A stretch of DNA of 64,000 nt from Flavobacterium succinicans LMG 10402 (GCF_000611675.1 NZ_JATV01000009.1:1-64000), one strand, 5' to 3'; positions 9,272-18,598 are shown, numbered from the stretch's first letter. Program-made: numbers and translations. Notes: generated from the sequence alone by a model not told the origin.

Positions 9272-10471
9272 ATGAAAGCTCTATTCATAAAACATATACA
9301 TTTGGCCCTAGCCTTATCCATGAGCTATATTGGATTTTCTAATTCAATCGTGAACAAAAAAATGCCTCAAGCTCATTTCAATACCCGATCCATAGAGACG
9401 GGAGCTGATAATTCTATGGCATATCTTCCATTATTAAAGGGAAAAAAAATAGGACTTCTTACCAATCAGACAGGCGTCCTATCTAACCAAAAACACTTGG
9501 TAGATTTTTTACTTGAAAAAGCCATTTCCATACACACCATTTTTGCTCCCGAACATGGTTTTCGAGGGACAGCAGATGCAGGAGAACATGTAAAAGACGG
9601 GAAAGATGCCAAAACTGGAATTCAAATTGTTTCTTTGTATGGAAAAAATGTAAAACCTTCAAAGGAACAACTTCAAGGGATTGAGATCATGGTTTTTGAT
9701 TTACAAGATGTGGGGGCTCGCTTTTATACCTATATTTCTTCCTTGCATTATTTGATGGAGGCTTGTGCTGAGCAATCGATTCCATTAGTTGTTTTAGATC
9801 GTCCCAACCCAAACGGTGGTGTAATCGATGGGCCTATTTTAGAGAAAAACTACAGCAGTTTTGTTGGAGTGCATCCCATACCCATGCTACACGGCATGAC
9901 CATCGGAGAATACGCACAAATGATTAATGGTGAAAAATGGTTGAAAAATGGTATACAATGTCAACTCACAATAATACCTTGTCTTAACTATAATCACCAA
10001 GCGAAGTATGTATTACCAGTAAAACCCTCTCCAAATTTACCCAATCAACAAGCGATACATTTGTATGCTAGTTTATGTTTGTTCGAAGGAACAAATGTAA
10101 GCGTAGGGAGAGGAACTGAAAAACAATTTCAAATATACGGATCTCCATTTCTAAAGACCACGTCATTTAGCTTCATGCCAAGACCAAATTTTGGTGCAAA
10201 AACACCAATGCACAACGGTGTTCTTTGTTATGGTGAAGACCTTTCTTTGGTGCCAAGACCAAAAGGAATTGAACTCAAATGGTTACTAAAAGCATATAAG
10301 AAAACGAAGGACAAAAGTAAATTTTTCAATGATTTTTTCACTAAACTAGCTGGAACACCACAATTACAGTTTCAAATTGAGAAAGGAGCATCTGTTGCTA
10401 CAATTCGTAAATCATGGAAACATGGCTTGGATGATTTTCAAAAGATTCGTCAAAAATACTTATTATATTAA
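9272..10471 (+). CDS. namZ: NamZ-type exo-beta-N-acetylmuramidase (DUF1343, GH171)
   Basis: 399 residues. It has the DUF1343 signatures LTNQTGVL (63-70), FAPEHGFRG (91-99), DLQDVGARFYTY (about 143), DRPNPNGG and HGMTIGEYAQMI. Bacillus subtilis NamZ of this family releases N-acetylmuramic acid from the non-reducing end of peptidoglycan fragments; its proposed catalytic Glu, as I recall near position 92, corresponds to E94 here. An N-terminal hydrophobic segment suggests export. murQ follows after 8 bases, which strongly supports a MurNAc pathway. Confidence 0.87.
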   Translation: MKALFIKHIHLALALSMSYIGFSNSIVNKKMPQAHFNTRSIETGADNSMAYLPLLKGKKIGLLTNQTGVLSNQKHLVDFLLEKAISIHTIFAPEHGFRGTADAGEHVKDGKDAKTGIQIVSLYGKNVKPSKEQLQGIEIMVFDLQDVGARFYTYISSLHYLMEACAEQSIPLVVLDRPNPNGGVIDGPILEKNYSSFVGVHPIPMLHGMTIGEYAQMINGEKWLKNGIQCQLTIIPCLNYNHQAKYVLPVKPSPNLPNQQAIHLYASLCLFEGTNVSVGRGTEKQFQIYGSPFLKTTSFSFMPRPNFGAKTPMHNGVLCYGEDLSLVPRPKGIELKWLLKAYKKTKDKSKFFNDFFTKLAGTPQLQFQIEKGASVATIRKSWKHGLDDFQKIRQKYLLY

Positions 10472-10479
10472 TCCTTTAA

Positions 10480-11298
10480 ATGAATACTCTAAACATGGAA
10501 ACTGAACAAGATTCATTATATACTAATTTAGAAAAGATGAGTACCTCAGAATTACTCACAAACATTAATAATGAAGATAAAAAAATAGCAAAAATTGTAG
10601 AGAAGCAAATACCAAAAATAGAAAAACTTATTGATCAAATTGTTTTAAAAATGAGAGATGGCGGGCGTTTATTTTATATAGGTGCAGGAACATCAGGGCG
10701 TATTGGTATTTTGGATGCTTCGGAATGTCCTCCTACTTTTGGAGTGCCACAAAACATGATTATTGGTATTATTGCAGGTGGAGATACCGCTATACGAAAA
10801 GCGGTAGAAAACGCTGAAGATGATAGTGAACAAGCTTGGGTCGACCTATTACAACACAATATTAGCCCTGCTGATGTAGTTATTGGTATTGCCGCCTCGG
10901 GTAATACTCCTTATGTAATTGGTGGTTTAAAAAAAGCCAAAGAACACAATATTCTTACTGGAGGTATTTCATGTACCAAAAATAATTTAATCTCTCAAAA
11001 CGTAGACTATCCCATTGAATTAGTGGTAGGACCGGAGTTCCTTACAGGAAGCACTCGTATGAAAGCAGGTACCTCTCAAAAATTAGTTTTAAATATGATT
11101 TCTACTTCGATCATGATTCAATTAGGAAGAGTTAAGGGAAATAAAATGATTGATATGCAACTTTCAAATAAAAAATTAGTAAAAAGAGGCATTGATATGA
11201 TCGTTTCAGAGTTAGACATTGATGACGCACTTGCCCAAGAGCTACTACTAAAACACAAAAGCGTAAGAGCAGCCCTTCATGCCTACAAAAATCAATAA
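10480..11298 (+). CDS. murQ: N-acetylmuramic acid 6-phosphate etherase
   Basis: 272 residues, a usual length. The SIS fold carries FYIGAGTSGRIGILDASECPP, and the catalytic acids are E82 (SECPP) and E113 (ENAEDD), matching Glu83 and Glu114 described for Escherichia coli MurQ. It cleaves the D-lactyl ether of MurNAc-6-phosphate to give GlcNAc-6-phosphate and D-lactate in the cytoplasm. A second ATG at 10495 (METEQDS) is possible. The gene lies between namZ and a symporter. No MurNAc kinase gene is visible here, yet the enzyme needs the phosphorylated sugar. Confidence 0.95.
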   Translation: MNTLNMETEQDSLYTNLEKMSTSELLTNINNEDKKIAKIVEKQIPKIEKLIDQIVLKMRDGGRLFYIGAGTSGRIGILDASECPPTFGVPQNMIIGIIAGGDTAIRKAVENAEDDSEQAWVDLLQHNISPADVVIGIAASGNTPYVIGGLKKAKEHNILTGGISCTKNNLISQNVDYPIELVVGPEFLTGSTRMKAGTSQKLVLNMISTSIMIQLGRVKGNKMIDMQLSNKKLVKRGIDMIVSELDIDDALAQELLLKHKSVRAALHAYKNQ

Positions 11299-11324
11299 AT
11301 AGCCATAATCCTTAAACAAAAGAT

Positions 11325-12833
11325 ATGACACCAAGTGGTATTCTCCTTTTAATAATCATCTATTTCGGCACGCTTTTTATCATTTCAAATCGAGTAAGTA
11401 AAAACGACAATGGTAATGCAGCATTTTTTTCGGCAAATAAAAATTCAAAATGGTACTTAGTCGCTTTTGGATTGATAGGTACTGCTTTATCTGGGGTTAC
11501 ATTTATTTCTGTGCCTGGCGAAGTGGGCTCACCTTCTGGAGAACAATTTAAGTATTTTCAATTTGTATTGGGTAATATGCTTGGTTTTTTAGTGATTGCT
11601 AAAATACTATTGCCCTTGTACTATCGAATGAACTTAACTTCTATCTATAGCTATATTGAACAAAGAATGGGCTTTTATAGCTACAAAACTGCCGCTTCCA
11701 TTTTTTTAATTAGTAGAACAATCAGCTCTGCTTTTCGATTGTACTTAGTAATCATCGTTTTGCAGCGCTATGTATTTGATTTTTATCAAATTCCCTTTGC
11801 CGTTACGGTTTTGATTTCGTTATTATTAATTTTTTCCTATACCTACCGAAGTGGTTTAAAAACCATCATTATTACTGATACACTTCAAACTTTTTTCTTA
11901 GTAACCTCTGTTTTTTTAACCATTTATTTCATTTGTGACAGTCTTGATTTTGGTCCTATCCAAGCTTTTAATGAAGTCAAAAACAGCAATTATTCCAAAA
12001 TATTTTTCTTTGATGATTTCTTAGGAGGCAAATTTCATTTCATCAAACAAATTATTGGTGGTATGTTTGTAACTATAGCAATGACAGGGCTTGATCAGGA
12101 TTTAATGCAAAAGAATTTGAGTTGTAAAAATATTAAAGAAGCACAAAAAAATATTTATACGTTTACAGTCTTGTTTGTAATTATCAATATCTTCTTTTTA
12201 AGTGTAGGTGCTTTGCTTTATTTGTATGCCGAAAAATATGGAATAGCGGTTCCTCTTGATGCCATTACTCAAAAACCTAGAACAGATTTATTGTTCCCAG
12301 AAATTGCCCTTAATCATCTATCAACGATTCCTGCGATTGTATTTTTGCTAGGAATTATAGCGGCTACTTTCGCAACAACCGATTCGGCTTTAACAGCACT
12401 AACTACTTCTTTTTGTATCGATTTTCTAGAAATGGACAAAAAGGAAGAGGGCGAACAAAAAAAGGCGATTAAAATAAGACATATAGTTCATCTAAGTTTC
12501 TCATTACTGATTTTCATTTTTATCTTATTTTTTAATGCTATCAATGATAGTTCCGTTGTAGCAATGATTTTTAAAGTTGCTTCCTATACGTACGGACCTT
12601 TATTGGGGTTATATGCCTTTGGTCTTTTTCAAAAAAACAAAGTTGTAAAAGACCGTTGGGTTCCCTATTTGTGTGTAATTTCACCTATATTTACATATCT
12701 GATTAGTGAAAATAGTTTTTATCTTTTAGGTGGTTATGTTTTTGATAATGAGTTAATTGTGGTAAATGGATTATTGACTTATCTTGGACTTTATGCCATT
12801 AGTACAAGAACAACTGAAACGATACGATTTTAA
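11325..12833 (+). CDS. Sodium:solute symporter (SSS family), likely MurNAc/amino-sugar uptake
   Basis: 502 residues with about 13 hydrophobic helices and SSS-family features such as GLIGTALSGVTFISVPGEVG near the first unwound helix and FATTDSALTALTTSFCIDF in the later sodium-site helix. It would import a solute with sodium across the inner membrane. It follows murQ after 26 bases. A sodium symporter next to MurQ was described as the MurNAc transporter MurT in Tannerella forsythia, as I recall, so the same substrate is likely; this is inferred from context. Because symporters do not phosphorylate, a cytoplasmic kinase must act before MurQ. Confidence 0.85.
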   Translation: MTPSGILLLIIIYFGTLFIISNRVSKNDNGNAAFFSANKNSKWYLVAFGLIGTALSGVTFISVPGEVGSPSGEQFKYFQFVLGNMLGFLVIAKILLPLYYRMNLTSIYSYIEQRMGFYSYKTAASIFLISRTISSAFRLYLVIIVLQRYVFDFYQIPFAVTVLISLLLIFSYTYRSGLKTIIITDTLQTFFLVTSVFLTIYFICDSLDFGPIQAFNEVKNSNYSKIFFFDDFLGGKFHFIKQIIGGMFVTIAMTGLDQDLMQKNLSCKNIKEAQKNIYTFTVLFVIINIFFLSVGALLYLYAEKYGIAVPLDAITQKPRTDLLFPEIALNHLSTIPAIVFLLGIIAATFATTDSALTALTTSFCIDFLEMDKKEEGEQKKAIKIRHIVHLSFSLLIFIFILFFNAINDSSVVAMIFKVASYTYGPLLGLYAFGLFQKNKVVKDRWVPYLCVISPIFTYLISENSFYLLGGYVFDNELIVVNGLLTYLGLYAISTRTTETIRF

Positions 12834-12902
12834 ATAAACTAAAATTTCAAATGTAACCATGATGAAATTGTAAAAAAAACACAAACCCAAAATTACCTTA
12901 CC

Positions 12903-14174
12903 ATGAACAAAGAACGATTACTTTCTCTTGATATATTTAGAGGATTTACCATTTTATTGATGACTATTGTCAACAATCCTGGGAGTTGGAGTGCGATTTA
13001 TCCTCCATTAGCACATGCGGAATGGCATGGTTGCACCCCAACCGATTTAGTTTTTCCTTTTTTTATCTTCATTATGGGAACTGCGGTACCATTTGCAATA
13101 CCTGAAAAAATATGGAACGTTACCGTTTTACAAAAAATAGCCATACGCTCAGCACGTATTTTTTGTTTGGGATTGTTTTTAAATTTTTTCAGCACCATTG
13201 AAGTTTTCGGTTTAGAAGGGACTTCCGTTTTGATAGCACGAATTGTAATTACTTTACTTGTTGCTTATGCCTTGCTTGGTAATTTTTCAACCAATGTAAA
13301 AGCGGGATTGGCTTTTGGACTTTTGGGCTTGATGCTTATTTTGGCCTTTAGCGGCATTGAAGCCTATAGCGAGGTTCGTATTCCCGGTGTATTGCAACGT
13401 ATAGGAATCATTTATTTTATTGTGGCTATCTTGTATATCAAATCAAATTACAAACTACAGCTAATCATTGCTGGCCTTTTATTAGTAGCATATTGGGCTA
13501 TAATGACTTTAATTCCTGTTCCTGGAATAGGTCCTGCTAATTTAGACAAAGGCACAAATTTAGCAGCATGGCTTGATAACATCTTACTCAATGGTCATTT
13601 ATGGGGAGCCTCAAAAACATGGGATCCGGAAGGTATTTTGAGTACCATTCCAGCCATTGCTACAGGTATAATAGGTATGTTGATTGGACAACTTTTTCAT
13701 CTTCCCATTTCAAAAATGGCTATTGTAAAAAGAGTAGCGCTATATGGTTTGGGTTTACTTGCTTTAGGACTAGTTTGGAATAGTGTCTTCCCTATAAACA
13801 AATCGCTTTGGACCAGCTCGTATGTCTTGTACACTGCAGGAATTGCATCCTTATGTTTAATTGCACTCTATTACATTATTGATGTCGCCAACTACTCCAA
13901 ATGGACTAAGGTTTTCTTGTTTTGGGGTGTAAATCCTATGATTGTATTTTTCTTTTCAGGAATTATTCCTAGAGTCCTAAGTGGTATCCAAATTCAAAAC
14001 CCTAACCTACCCACCGAAACCCTTTCGGTACAAACCTATCTGTACGATTTTATAATAAGCCCTAGCTTTGAAAACCCCATGAATGCCTCATTAGGGTATG
14101 CCTTGAGCTACGCTGCTTTTTGGTGTGTGATTCTATGGATTTTATTTAAAAAGAAACTCATTTTTAAAGTTTAA
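12903..14174 (+). CDS. NagX-like / HGSNAT-type membrane acyltransferase (COG4299)
   Basis: 423 residues with 10 or more membrane segments. The N-terminal RLLSLDIFRGFTILLMTIVNNPGSW and the conserved EWHGCTPTDLVFPFFIFIMG (His in the WHG motif) are typical of the family that includes human heparan-alpha-glucosaminide N-acetyltransferase and bacterial NagX. The human enzyme acetylates glucosamine across a membrane. In bacteria these genes sit in GlcNAc/chitin or MurNAc loci but the reaction is not settled. Here it ends the MurNAc cluster, which supports a role with amino sugars. Confidence 0.85.
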   Translation: MNKERLLSLDIFRGFTILLMTIVNNPGSWSAIYPPLAHAEWHGCTPTDLVFPFFIFIMGTAVPFAIPEKIWNVTVLQKIAIRSARIFCLGLFLNFFSTIEVFGLEGTSVLIARIVITLLVAYALLGNFSTNVKAGLAFGLLGLMLILAFSGIEAYSEVRIPGVLQRIGIIYFIVAILYIKSNYKLQLIIAGLLLVAYWAIMTLIPVPGIGPANLDKGTNLAAWLDNILLNGHLWGASKTWDPEGILSTIPAIATGIIGMLIGQLFHLPISKMAIVKRVALYGLGLLALGLVWNSVFPINKSLWTSSYVLYTAGIASLCLIALYYIIDVANYSKWTKVFLFWGVNPMIVFFFSGIIPRVLSGIQIQNPNLPTETLSVQTYLYDFIISPSFENPMNASLGYALSYAAFWCVILWILFKKKLIFKV

Positions 14175-14252
14175 TAAGTAGTATATCCTTTTAAATTACA
14201 ATGATGCTGTCCGGGCAGGCTATCCACTACAAGTCCGCAGTCTTCAATCGAT

Positions 14253-14304
14253 ACAACATACCCCCAAAAGGAGCTTCTTTTAGTCGCTCTTTTGGGGGTT
14301 GTTG
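14253..14304. repeat. Hairpin-forming intergenic repeat
   Basis: CCCCCAAAAGGAGC (14261-14274) faces GCTCTTTTGGGGG (14285-14297), extended outward by ACAACA and TGTTGT flanks. The long GC-rich stem is unusual in this AT-rich DNA, and no T tract follows, so it is not a standard terminator. The preceding CCGGGCAGGCTATCCACTAC (14210-14229) resembles dispersed repeats I recall from flavobacterial intergenic regions. It could be a REP-type element mobilised by a RAYT transposase elsewhere. Confidence 0.45.
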
Positions 14305-14379
14305 TACTACGATTTCAGCCTTTACGGGCTTTTCGTTCCTATCCTTGACAGAATTGCAATACATCTAATTGAAATATCA

Positions 14380-14653
14380 TTAAACCCAGATTCCGCATTA
14401 GAAATCTACTACAACTAAATTACTTCACCATATTTATATTTTTTAGCGGAGTTCAGTGAATGAATTTCTTCTTCAAAACCAAGAACTTACTCCTATTTTT
14501 AAATTCAAAATACAAAAGTATTAGCTCATTGGTTTATATTTTATATAGGTATTCACTGAACGTTGTTTCCTTCTTCAAAAATAGTCCGTGAGCTCTTCCT
14601 TTTATTGAATAATTTAGTTTCGCTACGAAGTCTAATGCGGATTATGGGTTAAA
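14380..14653. mobile_element. MITE-like element with terminal inverted repeats
   Basis: The ends, 14380-14402 and 14631-14653, are inverted repeats of 23 bp with 20 matches; both contain TCCGCATTAGA facing inward. Inside is a second perfect inverted pair, GTTCAGTGAAT (14451-14461) and ATTCACTGAAC (14551-14561), each followed closely by TTCTTCAAAA in direct orientation. There is no coding frame. At about 274 bp this fits a non-autonomous miniature transposable element. No clear target duplication was seen. Confidence 0.5.
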
Positions 14654-14674
14654 CCCTCATGGTAATCAAGAAAT

Positions 14675-15133
14675 TTAAGATCTAGGTTTTGGTAAATTTC
14701 TGTCGTACATCACTATACTTCCAGCCACAGAGACATTCAAACTCTTTTGTGATTTAAATTTTATTAAATGATGACATTGCTGCATGGCTTTTTTAGACAA
14801 ACCATGATCTTCGGCTCCTAGCAAATACACGCAACGTCTTGGATGCTCAAAAGTTTCCAAATCACAAGCATTTTCATCTAATTCCACCCCTACCAATCGT
14901 GCACCTTTAGGTAAATTATCATAAAAATCTTCAAAATTTTCATAGTGAAAATAAGGAATGGCTTTTACAGCGTCATGCGTGTCACAAGCTTGTTTGGCAT
15001 ATCGATTGCCAATTGTAAATATAAAAGTAGCGCCTAAGTTTTGTGCTGTTCGCCATAAAACCCCTAAATTTTCGGGTGTTTTACCATTTTGTATCCCAAT
15101 CCCAAAATATTCATTTATAAAGTTATCATTCAT
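14675..15133 (-). CDS. TrmH/SpoU-family RNA 2'-O-methyltransferase
   Basis: 152 residues, a single SPOUT domain. Motif regions seen are GKTPENLGVLWRTAQNLGATFIF near the N terminus, VYLLGAEDHGLSKKA in the middle and SLNVSVAGSIVMYD near the C terminus, the last forming the trefoil-knot S-adenosylmethionine site. The protein methylates ribose in tRNA or rRNA; the exact target cannot be told. It is a lone housekeeping-type gene beside the MITE-like element. Confidence 0.88.
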   Translation of the reverse strand: MNDNFINEYFGIGIQNGKTPENLGVLWRTAQNLGATFIFTIGNRYAKQACDTHDAVKAIPYFHYENFEDFYDNLPKGARLVGVELDENACDLETFEHPRRCVYLLGAEDHGLSKKAMQQCHHLIKFKSQKSLNVSVAGSIVMYDRNLPKPRS

Positions 15134-15293
15134 ACTTGCAAAAATACAAACTCAGTCGTAACAATTCCAGAATTTCTTTGAGCAAATTTATCCTATCACT
15201 GCTTCATTATTAGCCTAATCGAATTCTATAAAAAGAAAAAAAGAATTGAATTCAATGATTATCCCTATTTTTGCCGCTTTAAAATAAATTCTA

Positions 15294-16055
15294 ATGAAAA
15301 AACAAATTCTATTCCTTGTTATCACTCTTTTTGTTTTCACTTCTCAAAGCTTTGCCTGGGGTAAAAAAGGACATGCCTTAGTGGCCGAAATTGCCTTTAC
15401 TTATTTGGATCCAGCTGTACAAAAGATAGTAACAAAATACCTTGACGGGCGTTCCATACAAGATGCAGCGAATTGGATGGATGAACTTCGAGACGATCAC
15501 TCCTACGATTATTTAAAACCGTATCATTACGTAAATTTTGATCAAGGTGTAAAAGTAGTGAGCCACGAAGGCGACAATATCATTTTCCGATTGACCCAAA
15601 CCATACAGGAATTGAAAAACTACAAAAACCTCTCTGATGAAGCGGTAAAAATGAAAATCTGTATTATTTTTCACTTAGTGGGCGATTTACATCAACCTTT
15701 ACATGTAGGTTTTGGCACGGATAAGGGAGGTAATACCAAACAAATTAACTACAACGGAAAAGGCACCAATTTGCATTCTTTTTTTGATAGCGGCATCATT
15801 AATGCTAGAAACATTTCACTAAGTGATTGCTTGGCGCTTAACACTTATTCAAAACACCAAATCAAACGTTTAGGCAAAATCAATACCGTAAAATGGGCTA
15901 AAGAATCTCGTAGCCACATGCCTACTATTTATGATTATAAAAATAATATCATAAGCGAAACGTACGTGGACACTCAAGCACCCATCATAAAAAAACAACT
16001 TTTGCATGCTGGTTTACGACTTTCTGCTGTACTAACAGAAGTATTTGGTTCGTAA
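15294..16055 (+). CDS. S1/P1-family zinc-dependent nuclease, secreted
   Basis: 253 residues. The signal peptide ends at SFA, leaving WGKKGH as the mature N terminus; in this family the N-terminal Trp and following His bind zinc. Other zinc-site motifs are HYVNFD, FHLVGDLHQPLHVGFGTDKGGN and NLHSFFDSGI. Such enzymes degrade single-stranded DNA and RNA and release 5'-nucleotides, in the periplasm or outside the cell. Likely role is nutrient scavenging. It stands alone. Confidence 0.9.
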   Translation: MKKQILFLVITLFVFTSQSFAWGKKGHALVAEIAFTYLDPAVQKIVTKYLDGRSIQDAANWMDELRDDHSYDYLKPYHYVNFDQGVKVVSHEGDNIIFRLTQTIQELKNYKNLSDEAVKMKICIIFHLVGDLHQPLHVGFGTDKGGNTKQINYNGKGTNLHSFFDSGIINARNISLSDCLALNTYSKHQIKRLGKINTVKWAKESRSHMPTIYDYKNNIISETYVDTQAPIIKKQLLHAGLRLSAVLTEVFGS

Positions 16056-16337
16056 AAACATTCAAAGAAACCTGACCAATAAGCAGCAATTAGCCTGTGT
16101 TTTTTGTAATTTAAGTAAAGGAAGAGAATCAATTAATGTATCATTGTCTAGATTAGCTTCACTCAAAAAAACAAATTAGTTCTCATTTGCTAAAATTTCT
16201 TTATTTTTTTGAATTCTAGCTTTAGGTAAATGCAATCAGTAGGAGTTTAGATTGGGTTTAAGTTATGTATTTCACCTTTTTTAATGAGTCATTATTGAAA
16301 TTTATTTATTTAATTTGCCAGAGATAAAAACTAATTT

Positions 16338-16889
16338 TTGAAAAAAAAGGTATTGGATGTAGATGTACATAATAGTAGTGAAATCTATATAAAGAAACTG
16401 TTCAATGAGCATTATAGGTCACTTGTTCAATATTCAAATCGTTTTCTTAGTATTGAAGAAGGGGAAGATTTGGTTCAGGATGTTTTTATAAATCTTTGGG
16501 AAAAACAAACTACATTCCCAGACGAACTCCATTTGAAATTGTATCTGTATAAAGCTGTTCGTAACAAATGTTATAATGTTATCAAACATAATTTGGTAAA
16601 AAATAAATATGCAACTACGGCTATTCAATCTTTGGAAGATGATGACTTGTTTTTGAAGCATGTACTTGAAGAAGATATAGTGAGTCAGCTTTATAAAGCG
16701 ATTGAAGGTTTGCCTGATAGAAAAAAAGAAATTATAAAACTAAGTCTTAAAGGTCTTAAAAACACTGAAATTGCTGTAGAATTAGGAATACAACTTCAAA
16801 CAGTTAAAACGTTAAAAAGCCAATCTTATAAAATATTAAGAGAGCAGTTTCAAGATCTAGAGGCTATAATTTATTTTTTATTGGTTTAA
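16338..16889 (+). CDS. ECF-type RNA polymerase sigma-70 factor
   Basis: 183 residues with region 2 (about 18-85, LFNEHYRSLVQYSNRFLS and DLVQDVFINLWEK) and region 4 (about 125-178, LPDRKKEIIKLSLKGLKNTEIAVELGIQLQTVKTLKSQ). It starts with TTG at 16338 because no in-frame ATG precedes region 2. It is followed by a FecR-type anti-sigma gene and a SusC with an STN signalling domain, the standard trans-envelope regulation set in Bacteroidota. Likely it drives the SusCD-GH97-GH65 genes when the receptor is occupied. Confidence 0.9.
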   Translation: MKKKVLDVDVHNSSEIYIKKLFNEHYRSLVQYSNRFLSIEEGEDLVQDVFINLWEKQTTFPDELHLKLYLYKAVRNKCYNVIKHNLVKNKYATTAIQSLEDDDLFLKHVLEEDIVSQLYKAIEGLPDRKKEIIKLSLKGLKNTEIAVELGIQLQTVKTLKSQSYKILREQFQDLEAIIYFLLV

Positions 16890-17091
16890 TTTTTTTTTTT
16901 TTTTTTTCGCTTCATTTTTTAATATCAAAATGAATTTACTTTTTAATTACCTAATTGTGAAGGGATTATGGTTTCTTTATACTGCTTGGTAGTTCCGCCA
17001 TAATTATATATGAATTTTCGTTTTAAAATATTTATAAAAAAAATATAATTTTTTGATAGTACCTTTTTAACTGTCAGTTGTTCTATAATAA

Positions 17092-18276
17092 ATGAACAAT
17101 AGAATGATAGATATTTTTCAAATTTCCCGATTACTTATCAAAAGAAAACTAAAAGTCTTAACCCATTCTGAGGAATTGGAATTGAAAGCTTTTAGAAGAA
17201 AGAAGCCTTTTATAAAAGAGGTTAAAATCAAAAAAATAGTAGATCGAATGGATAAGTATTCTGCTATGGATACTGAAAAAGCATGGGAAGCAGTAGAAGC
17301 TAAATATCATGAAAAAAACAATAAACCAGTTTTTGCAATAAGTAAAAAACCTTGGTTACGTTATGTCGCTGCCGCTGTATTGGTTGGTTTGTTTATTACA
17401 ACTTTACGTTTCAAAGATACACTATTCCATACATCCGAGGCTAAGCCTGAAGTTGTTGTAAAAAACATTCAAAAAAGTAATTATGGAACGGATAAGGCAA
17501 CTTTAACATTAGCAGATGGTTCTGAATTTGAATTAAAAAAAGGGAGTTCATTACAAACTCAAAATGCAAATAGTAATGGTGAAGAAATCATTTATGCGGC
17601 TAATAAGCAAAAATCATCTAAACTAGTTTATAATCATATTACCATTCCAAGAGGGGGACAATTTGTTATAAAACTCTCCGATGGCACTAAAGTTTGGTTG
17701 AATTCTGAATCTCAATTAAAATTTCCTGTAGCATTTATTGAAGGAGCACCTAGAGAGGTGGAATTGGTTTATGGAGAAGCTTATTTTGAAGTATCACCTA
17801 GTACTTCTCATAAGGGCTCACATTTTCAGGTTTATAATCGAAAGCAGAAAATTGATGTGGTAGGAACTGAGTTCAATATCAAGGCGTATCGTGATGAGTC
17901 CAATATTTATACCACGCTAGTAAATGGAAAAGTGAATGTTGAAACACAAAGCAAGAAAGTAAGTTTAATCCCTAATCAACAACTCAATCTAGATCTTAAA
18001 AATAACACTTCAATCATTAAGACCGTGGATACTTATAATGAAATATCCTGGAAAGATGGGGTCTTTAGTTTTAAAGGGAAACCACTAAAAGAAATTATGA
18101 AGGTAATTTCAAGATGGTATGATGTTGATGTAATTTTTGCAACTAAAAAACTCGAAACAGTTCATTTTAAAGGAAGTCTTGATAAAAAGCAATCGCTAGA
18201 AGAAATACTTTCAATCATGAAATCAACTACAATTGATGGCTATGAAATTAAAGAGAAGACAATAATAATTAAATAG
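17092..18276 (+). CDS. FecR-family anti-sigma factor
   Basis: 394 residues. The cytoplasmic N-terminal part (1-87) is followed by one membrane helix (about 88-106, WLRYVAAAVLVGLFITTLRF), a periplasmic FecR domain (about 180-285, ITIPRGGQFVIKLSDGTKVWLNS) and a C-terminal DUF4974 domain (about 325-392). It holds the ECF sigma factor until the STN domain of the outer-membrane receptor signals. It sits 202 bases after the sigma gene and 322 bases before the receptor gene. A second start at 17104 is possible. Confidence 0.92.
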   Translation: MNNRMIDIFQISRLLIKRKLKVLTHSEELELKAFRRKKPFIKEVKIKKIVDRMDKYSAMDTEKAWEAVEAKYHEKNNKPVFAISKKPWLRYVAAAVLVGLFITTLRFKDTLFHTSEAKPEVVVKNIQKSNYGTDKATLTLADGSEFELKKGSSLQTQNANSNGEEIIYAANKQKSSKLVYNHITIPRGGQFVIKLSDGTKVWLNSESQLKFPVAFIEGAPREVELVYGEAYFEVSPSTSHKGSHFQVYNRKQKIDVVGTEFNIKAYRDESNIYTTLVNGKVNVETQSKKVSLIPNQQLNLDLKNNTSIIKTVDTYNEISWKDGVFSFKGKPLKEIMKVISRWYDVDVIFATKKLETVHFKGSLDKKQSLEEILSIMKSTTIDGYEIKEKTIIIK

Positions 18277-18474
18277 CAGTAATCCTTAGAAAACACAGTT
18301 TTTTTTAATAAAAATTTCAATCGATATAGTAGCTAAAATCAATGTTTATCGTACTTGTCTTTAAAATTGTCCTATTATTTCTGTGAAAACAAATTGAATT
18401 GAAATAGCATAAAAAATGAATACATCACTTATAAATACATACCAACAAATTAATACCAAAAAATATCATTGCCT

Positions 18475-18494
18475 ATGAAATGAAATGAAATGAA
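18475..18494. repeat. Tandem ATGAA pentanucleotide repeat in the 18277-18598 gap
   Basis: Four perfect copies of ATGAA lie about 105 bases upstream of the SusC start at 18599. The rest of the 322-base gap is AT-rich and shows no gene and no clear TAnnTTTG box; the promoter is probably ECF-sigma dependent. A five-base unit near a promoter can vary in copy number by slippage, but four copies is short for that. Confidence 0.5.
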
Positions 18495-18598
18495 ATAAAA
18501 AAAGAAGGATAGAGTTTAACCGACCAAAGTATCAACTCTACCCCCTTATTAGATCACTATTTAATTAAAAAGTTTAACTAAACAATAATGACAAATTT

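Noticed and set aside
14261..14297. Hairpin as terminator of the MurNAc locus
   Set aside because: No T tract follows on either strand and the stem is extended by outer pairing, so a repeat element is a better fit.
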